Assembly (NCBI RefSeq): GCF_050947335.1
Contig: NC_134985.1
Span: 22,869,190 to 22,933,189, forward strand
From: Megachile rotundata
Taxonomy: Eukaryota; Arthropoda; Insecta; Hymenoptera; Megachilidae
Reading direction: 5' to 3'
DNA length: 64,000 bases
Shown here: positions 51,784 to 61,147 of the stretch, piece by piece
How positions within the stretch are numbered: the stretch's first letter is position 1
Layout: each line of letters opens with the position of its first letter
Notes under the pieces: generated by a model
Seen by the model: only the letters and a program-made list of their open reading frames with translations
Database searches by the model: none
Told to the model about the DNA's origin: nothing
Position numbers and translations under genes: made by a program

Positions 51784-53382
51784 TCGCTGTTAAGTCGGCT
51801 CTGTGACCGATTTTTATCGACCGAAGGGAGCAACACCTTTCGTAGCTTCGAACGCGTATCCTCTTCGTTCTACCTACCCCGTAACGATACTATCCGACGA
51901 TACGTCCATTTGGACATTTTACGAGACAAACTTGTCTCGTTAGAAAAAATAGATAGGAAAGCGGAGAAAAAAATGTGTCTGCCACGGCAAACGCGGTAAT
52001 ACGAAAGATGATCGAGAAACGTAGGAACGCGGGAGATTCGGAAATTTTCGGCTGGCAAGTCGAGTGAATTTATCCGCGTACAGGGTGTAAATCGCGAACT
52101 CTCGGCCAGTCGGAAGCTTATAATCCGGACTAGAGACTGACAAAGTCGGACAGGTGCTCTCTCCTGAGGCACCTCTGTAATATAGGGAAACGCGTTGTCG
52201 CGAGGCGAGAGTCTCTCTGCTCCCTGACCGAGACGTCTTTATTTCGAGAGATCTCGCGCGGCTAGAGCGCGATAACTCAACCACTCAAAAATAATTCATA
52301 GAAACTAACCGCGCCAGGCGAAACAGCTCGGTTATACTATTACGACGAGCGAAATTCTCGTCAGTCGGTACGATCGCAGCGTTTCGCGATCGATGCTTCG
52401 GGCACGATCCTTTCGCTGTAGCCATCGAACGCCGGAAACAACACCTGTATCCCTATATCGTTTGTCGAAAGATGTTCGCTTATTTACCAAAGAATTACCG
52501 AAATTGTAATAGTTCTTTTTCAAAAACGATACCACTTTGGTTGACGGGAAAGAAAAACGTTGGCCGATTTGACGAGTCATTAAACGGACGGAACGGTATG
52601 TGGCTTTAAACCGACACGGACCGAGAAGGATTTCGCGAAACGAGCCAAGTGCCGGACTCTTGCCTCTGTTCGACGGATACTTTTAACATAAACGTTTATG
52701 TTTTCTGTTTTAATGATTCGAGACATTTGGCAGCGGATGACAGGTGCGAAGTCTGCTCGACTAGTCTCGAATTAGAAACGATGCCCGAACATCGACAGAA
52801 ATTCCACGTTACATTGTTCCGTAACATAAATTTCCAAAGGGAAGGAATATTCTTTAATAATCGTAATATCGATGCTATTTAAACTTTTGTTTCTCGTGAA
52901 ACATGTATATAGGACGATGGAATAATTAGAGAACTGGGAAAATCTAGAAACGAAAGATCCCGATTAACGTTATTCGAATCTTTAAGTTTTCCAACGAACC
53001 GATCGTTTAACGATTGGCAAGTGTCCACGCTCGTAATATTTTACTAAAATTTCTTATCGCGTTACGAAGCAACGAATACAAAAGCCTTAGTCGCGTTGTT
53101 ACGACTACTTCGATTTGGCAGTGGTCAGTTACTTGGCACCGGGTACAACTTCATTTTCGAGGCTCTCTGCGATAGCTCGTTACAATGCGACCAATAAACA
53201 ACGATTCTTGTTACTTTTGTTCGAAGCGCCGTATTTACAGTTGGTACAAGATATTTTGGTTGGTTTTACAGTTCGAAATAGAAGCACGTACAACATTCCC
53301 GTACGTTAAGACAATCAAAGTAAGATACGAGTTTTAAGAATGCATGACCTGTCCTTAGATTTTCTTCACGTATGCGTATGCA

Positions 53383-53416
53383 CTATTACCTAGGAAATAG
53401 CCTATTACCTAGGAAA
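53383..53416. repeat. Direct 15-bp duplication containing CCTAGG
   Basis: CTATTACCTAGGAAA at 53383-53397 and again at 53402-53416, with a 4-bp spacer. Each copy contains the palindrome CCTAGG. Confidence 0.9.
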
Positions 53417-54726
53417 CGTTTGCTTTCGCCATTCTATAACTCCTCTCGCGAGAAAGATTCTGTTTCGAAGGGTTCACAGGATCCCGCTTTGGCGAACGAT
53501 TAACGCTTTGAGACGTTAAATCATGAAAACCCCACGGACTGCCAAAATGACAATAATACTTGCCCGTACGGCAACCTACGCTTCGTGTACGTTTCTCGCA
53601 TAATAACGCGTTGGAGCGTGATCTATGCCAGATCAGGCCCTTGCCAGCTTCGAAATACGTAGACGTAATATGCGACCTTAAGTTAAGGCCTTAACTACCA
53701 TGCTCTCGTTATCGGCAATTACCTAAAGACATAAAGTATAAACACGGAGAGGTCCAGGTACACGTGTTTCGGACTGACAACGACAAACCGTAAGATTTTT
53801 TAGCCAACGGACAGAGTCAGCCAATAAAAGCAACGGTTCAATGAAAAAGCAATTCACCTCGTACTTGATTCAAAGTCCGTTACAATCACCATTGGCAAGA
53901 GAATCGGTTTCGTCGAGAGAGTCCACGGAAAAGCGAGACGGCAAACACGTTTCAGACTCGCCGAAGCCCAAGTAATAAGCAACAGGCGCGACGGACAAGA
54001 TTTGTCAGCGTAACGTTTAACTAGAATGAGAAAATAAATTTCTGCGAGAGACGCGCGACGGGGCCCAGCACGACCTAAATATTACGGGGGACGTGGCCAG
54101 CCCTTCGTGTCCGCCGCGCTAAGCCACGCTACCAACGTTTCACAAACAATTCTCTATGTTCGTGGATTAACATCGTCTTTCCGCTTTCCATCCGACTCGT
54201 TTCTGCTAAACCACTGACACCGTCTGTATGTCTCGGGTTTCCCTCGTTGCATCCTAAATACAAGCTAATTAGCTAACAAGAGTTCGGTAACACGCTCCAA
54301 AGCAACGATCACTCGATTACGTTGCATCGTTTTCCTTTCCTCGTATAAATGATTTATACGAGTTCGAGGGCAACGTGTCTACTTACCAGATAACGAACAA
54401 CACGTACATTTAACGAATTCCCAACGATTACTAAATTATATATCTGTTTATCGTTGTACGAAACGATGCGGTAATTTAGAATACAAATAGCAAGATCGAA
54501 GGGTAATATCGAGGAAAAGTGAATAAAGTGAACGAGGAGAATGGAGAGAAGAACGGCGAGCGCAGATTTTATCGTTGACAGAAAGATATTGGTACAGGTG
54601 GAAAGGCGAGCATGCGAACAGGATCATGAATAAATATCGGTTCGATGCGATGCGCAAACGTATGCAACTTGGTACATCTACTCGGGAATCTCTCGGACGA
54701 GTTCGGCTTCTACGGATCACTATGCC
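53417..54726. other. Gene-poor DNA
   Basis: No gene recognised. Holds the 16-bp palindrome at 53681, annotated separately. The stretch 53.5-53.8 kb has lower CpG density than its surroundings and might be a conserved regulatory segment. Confidence 0.4.
53681..53696. repeat. 16-bp perfect palindrome
   Basis: AGTTAAGGCCTTAACT reads the same on both strands. It overlaps the odd palindrome CCTTAAGTTAAGG (53676-53688). A dimer-binding site is one explanation. Confidence 0.9.
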
Positions 54727-54772
54727 ACTGCTAGATTAATGTTTCGTACTATTATTTGCTTAATCTAGCAGT
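54727..54772. repeat. Perfect 13-bp inverted repeat with 20-nt loop
   Basis: ACTGCTAGATTAA at 54727-54739 pairs exactly with TTAATCTAGCAGT at 54760-54772. The flanks do not extend the pairing, so the stem is shorter than usual for a microRNA precursor. Could be a small hairpin RNA, a paired binding site or a miniature-element relic. Confidence 0.85.
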
Positions 54773-55850
54773 TTTCCGGAAATTGCTATTATATAAACAT
54801 AGTTTAACCGTACGAACGCGTGATCGATCAATTTTCCATCGATATCGTTATCGCCACTATCGTATGGATGTTGAAAAGTACGCGATCGTGGAAAAATCGT
54901 TGAAAAATCGTTGAAAAATCGTGTAAAATGTAAAACGGAACGCGGCGCGGCGCGGCGTCGCGGTTAGCTCGAAACCACGTGTGTGGTCCGGACAGTGCAC
55001 GTGTCGCCGATGTTCAGAAGCGTAACTTCTTGTCGAGCAGAGACGCGAGCACTCGCTTTTTCTCGGAGAATTCCAAAATTCCAGGGCGTTCGGCGACGAA
55101 AAGCGGGCTGCATCGGTCGAAAAGATCGCGTTTCGCCAACGTCCACGAGAATTCGTCCAACGAGCTACGCAAGAAACGCGCTTGTAATTATCGCGAAGCT
55201 TCCCCTCGACTCATCCCCCTCAACCCCGCGGATCCAGCGAATCGATCACTGTCAATTCTTGCTCCTTTCTTTCGTCGAACTATTCGCATCGAACGGTTGC
55301 GAAAAAACTGGCCAATTAAGCGAGAGACGATTTATCGCGGTTACCGAACTCCTCTTCGTCCTTTTTACTTTGTAGCCGTTCAATTATTTTTCTGCGTAGC
55401 GGAGTTAATCGTTCTGTCTTAACGTTAACGTCTTGAGTACCGTACGCTTCGTGAAATCAGCCGAAACGAAAACATGAGAAATTTTACAAGCTCGATAGCT
55501 CAGTTCGTGGCGAACTGACGCTCGTCGACGTTCGAATCTTCCTTTCGTCGGGTTTAATTACCGGGAAATATTGATAACGCTCGTCCATTGGACCCGTATC
55601 GGCAACCGAACTCTCGGATAAACGACGCAGCAAACGGAGGAAGATTTCGTCCTCGAGTTCGAAAACTTTTTTCGTTCGAGGAAAATCGCGAATCATCTTT
55701 GAAACGGTCGGCCGAGATAAAGTATTTCATAAATATGAACGGTTTCTGGCACACGCGAATCCAACGAAACAAAAATATCCTTGTTGTGGGTGCACGCGAG
55801 TCTATGTGTCACGCGGCATTTCAGAGTTCGCAAGTTTCGCGATAAATAAT
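54773..55850. other. Gene-poor DNA
   Basis: Holds the 11-bp and GGCGC repeats near 54.9 kb. Chance frames at 54.98-55.42 kb overlap in two plus frames. A tRNA-like fragment at 55496-55538 is described among the findings. Confidence 0.4.
54891..54922. repeat. 11-bp tandem repeat GAAAAATCGTT
   Basis: Three tandem copies, followed after about 16 bp by a GGCGC run (about 54940-54958). Confidence 0.9.
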
Positions 55851-56944
55851 CAAAAAATTCTTACTAACTTCGCTTCGGCCAACGCGTTGCAAATGCTGAA
55901 ACGTAACGTTGCTAAATTACCTTCCAAGTAGGTTATTAAAATCTACTATTTTAATCGTTTCCTTTTGATGGATGAATTAGCCCACGATTTTCTAGCGATT
56001 TCGTTTGTTCGTTATTGTTCGATGTCAATTACGTTCGAGATAAGAGCAAACGTTAATTGGCATATAGTCGAATCGCGGTTATTTCGGAAGATATGCTGAC
56101 AAAATATATGCAGTTGCATTTTGAAATCATTTCACTCTGATAATATAAATGATGAGTCGTAACGAATGTTCAGGAATGAAACGTTTACGTGTAATTCGCA
56201 CAATTTGCTAAAAAGACTAAAAAGTCAGATGGTATTATCCTCGATACTAATAATTGTTTCTATTTATTATTATAGGAAAAAATAGTTGTTGAGGTTAGAA
56301 AAAAAATATGAAAGTCTACAAAACTGTTATTTAATAATGAATAATTAACTGAATTAAAACAAAAAGCAAGTTTATATCGTATGTGTGTACGTGTGCGTGT
56401 GTGTGCGTATGTGTGCGCGTGTGTTATACGCATAAAATACAAATCGGTAAGTACTTGATCAAAAATAAAATTTATTTCGAAAATGTGGGAGATTAAAAGA
56501 TTAGGTAACACACAGAAAGAACGGTACAAAAAGATATTGCCCTATAAATTTGTTTGTTTCCATCTATCTTTGTATAAACCAAAATTAGTCCTAAAGTTAA
56601 CTAACTTTTCTCTTCGTAAAGAAGAAAATAAAGAAATATTCGACGGAGTAAAATCTCTCTGCTAATATGTTAACGGTAAAATAAATAATTTTCATATTTT
56701 CCATAGCACGGATACAATAAAGTAATCGTAGGAAATAATCGTATCTAAGTTGAAAACTAACGATAAAAAGCAAAGCTCCGTAAAATAGAAACGTAATTGT
56801 GCAACTATTGTAGAAGAACGAGCGAATAAATGTGAATTTGATCGGAAACGTCGTGAAAGTACACGGAAACAGCTCGAGTAAAATATATACTCGTACGTAT
56901 AATATAAAATATAAAATGTTCGCAACGAATAATCCATAAAAATA
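55851..56944. other. AT-rich 3' flank of the piggyBac-derived gene
   Basis: AT-rich, CpG-poor DNA after the stop codon, likely including the 3' UTR. Possible minus-strand polyadenylation signals lie near 56.47 kb and 56.26 kb. No piggyBac end (CCC next to TTAA) is found. Confidence 0.4.
56382..56425. repeat. Imperfect (GT)n microsatellite
   Basis: GT units interrupted by CG and AC steps. Read on the minus strand it gives a false Thr-His-Ala repeat. Confidence 0.9.
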
Positions 56945-58684
56945 TCATTTACGCTTATGATACTCCCTAAAACATTTTCCTAAACACAAGCCCGGATTGT
57001 CCTTACACCCGCTACAGAAATAATTCGTTTCTTTTCTCACGCAACTCGCGAAGCACTGTCTACACCTCTTTCTTCTTACTTTATTATTTAAACCTCTGGG
57101 CAACATTTCGGGTAAATGTTCGGATTCGCGGTAAGCAAGATGCACGTTTTCCCTATGATTTTCGAACAACAGAGAGTCGATAATGTTCAAACGAAAATCG
57201 TGAAAATTCAATTTGCTAACCAACGGTGAATACTTGTAATAGAGAAAAAACGAATTCAACAACAACATTTCGATCGCGTTTATCCATAACTGAATATACC
57301 ATTTAAACGTTCTTCTGGAGCAAGTGTAACACGATAACATATAATTCCTTTTCGTAACGTTGCTCATCGATTCGTTATATTTATGGAGAGCGAAAGGTTT
57401 CTTATATTTCTCCTTCCTTTTATTCTCCAACTCCACCATGTCCGCCGTAAACTCGCTGGAAAGAAATAAAACTTCCTTCTCGTCCCTGAATTTACCAATC
57501 ATAAAGTTATCTTTACGACGAGATATCGCCTCGCCTCTAACCAGCCTCGTTTTGATCACATCCTCGCCGTTTGCTTTTCTTAATCCCCGTAGCACCGACG
57601 TCGAATAAGTTTTCTCCTCGAGCAACTGTTTGCTCAGCGCGAAACTCGAACAAAAACGATCGACAAACACCGAATGTCCTTTCTGTAAGAAATCCTCCAT
57701 CAAACGTAGCGCCACTTGGGTCACGTGAGCTCTGCCGCTCACGTCGTCTCCGGTTCCGCTTTCGGTCGCGCATGCGCTCGCAGCTGCGGTCGCGGTGGAC
57801 GCTTCGAGGCGGACAACCATGCCGGAACTATCGGTCAAGGCGTACAGTTTGACGCCGCGTCGGTGTTTCTTCTCTGCGACGTGTCGTCGGAACGCTGATC
57901 TGTCTCTTCCACCGAGCGATATCTCGTTCAAGGACAACTCTTTGTGCGGGTAATAAACTTGTTTCATTTTATCGTTGAAATAATCGATGACCGGTTGAAT
58001 CTTACTCGACCGATCGTTGCTTCCGTTGACGGAAGAGAAACGCAACGAACGTAGAATATCGTGAAATCTGTTTCTGCTCATGCGTTGAGGGAAACAATGG
58101 AAACCAAATAATCGATGGGTGCTCCAATAGTTTTGTAATTTCGGGCATTTGATGGTACCCATGTGTAACAACAGGCCCAGAAACGTCTTGAATTCCGTCA
58201 CGGTCATCTCCTTCCATTGATTGTTGCTTTTCGTTTCCGCGTATCGATTCGTCTCCATCGCGATCGTCGAAAAGAAATAATTATCGAACAAGAACTCGAA
58301 GAAGTCGTAGGGGTCCGCTCCGTTCGGTGCACATTGCAAACCTGGATTACCCTCGAACGATAATCTTTGAAAGTCACCGTCGCAAGTCCACTCGTCAGCA
58401 TCGTCGACGTCTTCGAACAACTCGTTCAATTCCTCGCTCTCTAAATCGACGTCGCTTTCGTTGTCCGTCTCGTCGAAGGTCGCTTCGCTGTTATCGCGAT
58501 CGAATTCATCGTAATACATGATCGCACTGTCCTGATACTCGGTGTCCTGATAATCGCTCTCATCGCTGTCTTCCGTGGTTAATTTTCGTTTCTTCTGGTT
58601 ACTTATCGACAGAATATCGCTAGCCCCCTCGTCGCAGCGCACACACGGATAGCCACCGGACGACGACGGTCCTGGACTGTTCAT
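56945..58684 (-). CDS. piggyBac-derived transposase-like protein, probably domesticated and catalytically dead
   Basis: Intact, intronless 579-codon frame. Order of parts: acidic, low-complexity N-terminus (about residues 36-105) with a basic KKRK patch at 31-34; the DDE_Tnp_1_7-type transposase core from about residue 120 to 485; a basic linker; and a C-terminal cysteine-rich zinc finger (C541, C544, C548, C557, C560, C567, C571, H576) typical of piggyBac transposases. Family hallmarks include the block around GVKLYALTDSSG (277-288), FVDRF at 340-344, and the CSRRTFKWY block with the conserved Trp at 462. Length is close to that of active piggyBac transposases (about 590 aa). Only the second catalytic Asp is kept (D342); the expected first Asp is N253 (codon AAC), and the usual GGVDxxD motif reads SNVTKRN, so D becomes T444 and D becomes N447. 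Strand cutting is therefore unlikely, while DNA binding may remain. The ATG at 58684 opens the frame; a possible minus-strand AATAAA lies near 56.47 kb. Nuclear location is inferred. The family call is strong; domestication is an inference. Confidence 0.93.
   Translation of the reverse strand: MNSPGPSSSGGYPCVRCDEGASDILSISNQKKRKLTTEDSDESDYQDTEYQDSAIMYYDEFDRDNSEATFDETDNESDVDLESEELNELFEDVDDADEWTCDGDFQRLSFEGNPGLQCAPNGADPYDFFEFLFDNYFFSTIAMETNRYAETKSNNQWKEMTVTEFKTFLGLLLHMGTIKCPKLQNYWSTHRLFGFHCFPQRMSRNRFHDILRSLRFSSVNGSNDRSSKIQPVIDYFNDKMKQVYYPHKELSLNEISLGGRDRSAFRRHVAEKKHRRGVKLYALTDSSGMVVRLEASTATAAASACATESGTGDDVSGRAHVTQVALRLMEDFLQKGHSVFVDRFCSSFALSKQLLEEKTYSTSVLRGLRKANGEDVIKTRLVRGEAISRRKDNFMIGKFRDEKEVLFLSSEFTADMVELENKRKEKYKKPFALHKYNESMSNVTKRNYMLSCYTCSRRTFKWYIQLWINAIEMLLLNSFFLYYKYSPLVSKLNFHDFRLNIIDSLLFENHRENVHLAYRESEHLPEMLPRGLNNKVRRKRCRQCFASCVRKETNYFCSGCKDNPGLCLGKCFREYHKRK
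57353..57928 (-). other. Transposase core with degraded catalytic triad
   Basis: This segment codes for residues 253 to 444 of the piggyBac-like protein. The codon at 57926-57928 reads AAC (Asn) on the minus strand where the family has Asp. The codon at 57353-57355 reads ACG (Thr) where the GGVD motif has Asp. The Asp at residue 342 is intact. The core also carries a small Ala/Thr/Ser-rich stretch at residues 296-307, just before the GDDVSG segment. No frameshift or stop accompanies these changes, which is unusual for a simply decaying transposon. Confidence 0.85.
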
Positions 58685-59337
58685 TTCTTCGTTGCAACTT
58701 CAAAGTAATATCGATTTTAACGATTATACCAGATTTACGATCACTTTACGTCGTTACGTGCTTATTTCTTCGACTGCTTTTCGACTACTGAACGGTTACA
58801 TCGATTCCGTCCCACGACGCATATGGTGAGTCATCGGTTATGTAGGATAGATAGTGCATGACGCATAGGGTGCGTCGGTGGTTCGGAACAGAGTGAAGTT
58901 AACCGCATATCGTATCTCGACGCATATCGGAATACGAACGTAACGATTATAAAAGCTGTGTCGCTCGAAACGATTCGATCGCTGATAAAACAAAAACACC
59001 TTTTATCCGTAATCGCGTTAATAGCGATAAAAACGACGTATCGCGAACCATACACGATACTTTCACGAATCGTAACGCGTGGAGTCATCTGACAACGCAC
59101 GGACCAACCACGAAAAGTGTTCAGTTTTATCGATGCCAAGAAACAACGTTTCGACGATGTGGGAGGCCCGACTTAACCCCAAAATAGAGTAAACATTTAT
59201 TTTAAAAAACTCCGAGCAATCAGCTGCGATTACATTGTCGTTTCGTTCGTCGAAAAGAACACGATCTAGTCGATGCGTACGCGACAAATTCTAACTTGGT
59301 TATCGTAGAAAAATTTTAATGACATAATTTAAGTGAA

Positions 59338-59431
59338 CGCGTGTTCCGGATAGTTCCGATACGTCTGTTCGCAGTTGGTTAACCGTGGCCGTCGGTGCGC
59401 CCGGTGATATCGATCTAGAGCGGAACACGCG
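59338..59431. repeat. 11-bp inverted repeat in the divergent spacer
   Basis: CGCGTGTTCCG at 59338-59348 is the exact inverse of CGGAACACGCG at 59421-59431, separated by 72 bp. It lies between the two divergent genes. It could be paired protein-binding sites. It is not a piggyBac terminal repeat: those begin with CCC next to TTAA, and no such boundary is seen here. Confidence 0.5.
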
Positions 59432-59650
59432 TACGGATGACAGTATCGAAAAACAACGGAATCATTTAAGAAGACCAATGCAAAAAGTCGTGCGTGGGAA
59501 CAGGGGTGTGAAGTAGCCGCGCAAACCATTGATTCTCCTACGCGTAGGATTTTTAATTTACCAAGATTTGATCACTCACCCGATTATTAAGGCCCGGCGG
59601 GGCCTGAACCGTGGCTCCCAGCTAAATATATTCAATTCCTTTAACACTAA

Positions 59651-59773
59651 ATGCGAAAAAACACCGTTCCGAATCACTTGTCACTGATTAAAGGCCTCGC
59701 GATGGCGGCCATCACTGCCGTCTCGCTTTACCTTGCCACGCCGCTCGTCAGATGGCAGAACGATACAATTGAA
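59651..59773 (+). other. Possible upstream exon with donor, or promoter-proximal ORF
   Basis: An open stretch begins at ATG 59651 (second ATG at 59701) and encodes a hydrophobic helix-like segment (AMAAITAVSLYLATPLV) before a donor-like GAA|GTGAGC at 59774. If spliced to an acceptor-like AG near 60192 it would join in phase 0 to the frame of the small gene, adding an N-terminal helix. The acceptor is weak, and the DRE at 60178 argues that transcription starts downstream of this stretch. No family is recognised. Confidence 0.2.
59701..59713. promoter_or_regulatory. Back-to-back YY1/Pho-like GATGGC motifs
   Basis: GATGGCGGCCATC carries a GATGGC and its inverse GCCATC, each the core of the YY1/Pleiohomeotic site, almost back to back. 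It sits in the spacer between the divergent piggyBac-derived gene and the small gene. Function is inferred from motif and place only. Confidence 0.3.
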
Positions 59774-60177
59774 GTGAGCCTAATAAGCTTTCCATTAAAA
59801 TATCTACGTTCGCGGTCACTTTATAAACTCTATGCTTTTACGACGCAGCAAAACAGTTGCATGAAAAGAATGTTTTTTTTTCATCCTGAAAGTATCGCAT
59901 TTTCTCTTCAACGATATAAATTTGTTTTAAATTATGCCTAAAATATCGGAGAAATTATTAGAGATAATTGGAGATAACTTTTTTACGAACGAATCGATAT
60001 TCTTATTTCTTATTAAAAGAATAGTCGGTACGAAATCAATTATAGCAAGATTAATGCCACTGCACCTAAACCCCATTTAATCGTATCGCTAAATAGCGTG
60101 CTTAAACTTTTCTACTATTCAAATTTACCTCGCTCTCGACCTTCTATCTATCGTCTAACACGACATATGCTCTCGTG

Positions 60178-60185
60178 TATCGATA
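60178..60185 (+). promoter_or_regulatory. DRE-type core promoter motif TATCGATA
   Basis: Exact TATCGATA, the DREF-binding motif of fly housekeeping promoters, 44 bp before the ATG of the small three-exon gene. Such motifs are common in promoters of constitutively expressed and mitochondrial genes. Eight-base matches also occur by chance, so position is the main support. If transcription starts just after it, the ten-codon upstream ORF at 60167 would be outside or at the edge of the mRNA. Confidence 0.45.
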
Positions 60186-60228
60186 CTCGAAGTCGGTGAC
60201 AAGTAACGAGTTATATAAAGCTACAAAA

Positions 60229-60903
60229 ATGGTGAAAATTCTAAGGGATATAATTATTAGGGACGATCTCCGTAAGATATATGGTCAACCTTTCGGTACG
60301 TTCGATAAGAAAACGCATTGTAGGAAGATATTTATAGTTATTAAGAATCGTGATTTGTTGCAGGATATCAAGTGAAATACTTATGGCGTAAAGGATGGGA
60401 AGAAATCCCTGAAATTATGGTATTTGTACCTCCTACGATAGTGGGTTTGTTCGGATTGGTTTGGCTTGTTCGTGCACAACTGGAAGAGGCAAAAAGGCTG
60501 CCACGGTATTTCGATGATATAACTAGTAAGTTTTTTAATGCTCTCTTTCGAGCTCATTACATAGGTTAGGTTTCATTATTATACAAATATTTAACACTTT
60601 GTGACCAGAACAAATTTTTGTAACCTATTCTGTGTATTTATTGTGGATTTATATTTCTCGAAAGTTCACGCATCTGTGGTTTCGGCATCGATGGTTCTTC
60701 TTGTAAGGACTGGATTTAGGGTGCCTTTGGTCTCATAGCGTTAAATACTTGTTTCTATTAATAACAACAATTACATCTATATAAATTTCCCAATTTGGTT
60801 TTCGCGTTACTGACATACATTAATTTTAGTTTTCAGACCCAATGATCCTAAAGTCGCAAGAATCAGGACCGACGATAGATTGTCGATCGAATCCAAACAT
60901 TGA
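60229..60903 (+). CDS. Small single-helix membrane protein, mitochondrial respiratory-subunit-like (3 exons)
   Basis: I assemble a 100-residue protein from three exons: 60229-60295, 60364-60525 and 60830-60903 (stop TGA at 60901-60903). Intron 1 is 68 nt (GTACGT...TTGCAG); intron 2 is 304 nt (GTAAGT...ATTTTAG). The phases join cleanly, and the strong donor at 60526 with the acceptor at 60828-60829 gives a sensible tail. The protein starts MVKILRDIII, has a basic aromatic stretch KYLWRKGWEEIPE (27-39), one hydrophobic helix at about 41-60, then a charged tail containing FRPNDPKVARIR (78-89). A short basic N-terminus, one helix and a polar tail with a DPxVAxIR-like motif resemble small accessory subunits of respiratory complexes, possibly of complex I (NDUFA3-like in layout), in the mitochondrial inner membrane. 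I do not firmly recognise the family. The ATG has a good context (CAAAAATGG), and a DRE motif lies 44 bp upstream. An extra upstream exon is possible. Confidence 0.62.
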
Positions 60904-61110
60904 AGTAACAAAAACTGTACTTTAAAGAAAACAGTTTATATATACAATTTAAATAGAACATAGTAAAGTAAGTTAGCATCGAATGTGTACAGATTTCAAG
61001 TTCCTTTTTATCTTCTTTCTTGTAAAATAAAATAGATTATCGAGGAACAAGATTACGTATAGTTCAACAATGCTATATTATTGTTTGCAATAAAAATTTG
61101 CAGCATCACA
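60904..61110 (+). other. Probable 3' UTR of the small gene
   Basis: AT-rich, CpG-poor sequence after the TGA, with AATAAA-type polyadenylation signals in TGTAAAATAAAATAG near 61.02 kb and GCAATAAAAATT near 61.09 kb. The exact cleavage site cannot be read from sequence. Confidence 0.4.
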
Positions 61111-61147
61111 CACATATGGTATATATATATATACATACATATATATA
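61111..61147. repeat. (TA)n/(CATA)n microsatellite
   Basis: Run of AT dinucleotides with CATA interruptions, in the AT-rich DNA after the small gene. Confidence 0.8.

Larger units (their letters stand above)
39552..53382. other. Gene-poor CpG-rich DNA
   Basis: No gene I can support. Long overlapping frames on both strands (for example minus 45412-45996 and minus 42516-43037) have no domain; the second is inflated by a 12-bp minisatellite. Embedded repeats and regulatory candidates are listed separately. Confidence 0.5.
58685..60177. other. Spacer between divergent genes
   Basis: About 1.5 kb between the start codon of the piggyBac-derived gene (minus) and the small gene (plus). It contains the YY1/Pho-like pair, the 11-bp inverted repeat, CGACGCATAT copies at 58815 and at about 58918, and the GC block GGCCCGGCGGGGCC near 59588. 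Chance minus-strand frames at 58.83-59.5 kb show no domain. A shared promoter region is plausible. Confidence 0.4.

Noticed and set aside
56260..56529. 89-codon minus ORF with Thr-His-Ala repeats downstream of the transposase
   Set aside because: Produced by the (GT)n microsatellite in the AT-rich 3' flank.
59174..59190. TTAACCCC as a piggyBac end
   Set aside because: Orientation would mark the left end of an element running right, not the right end of the gene at 56.9-58.7 kb, and no partner end is seen.
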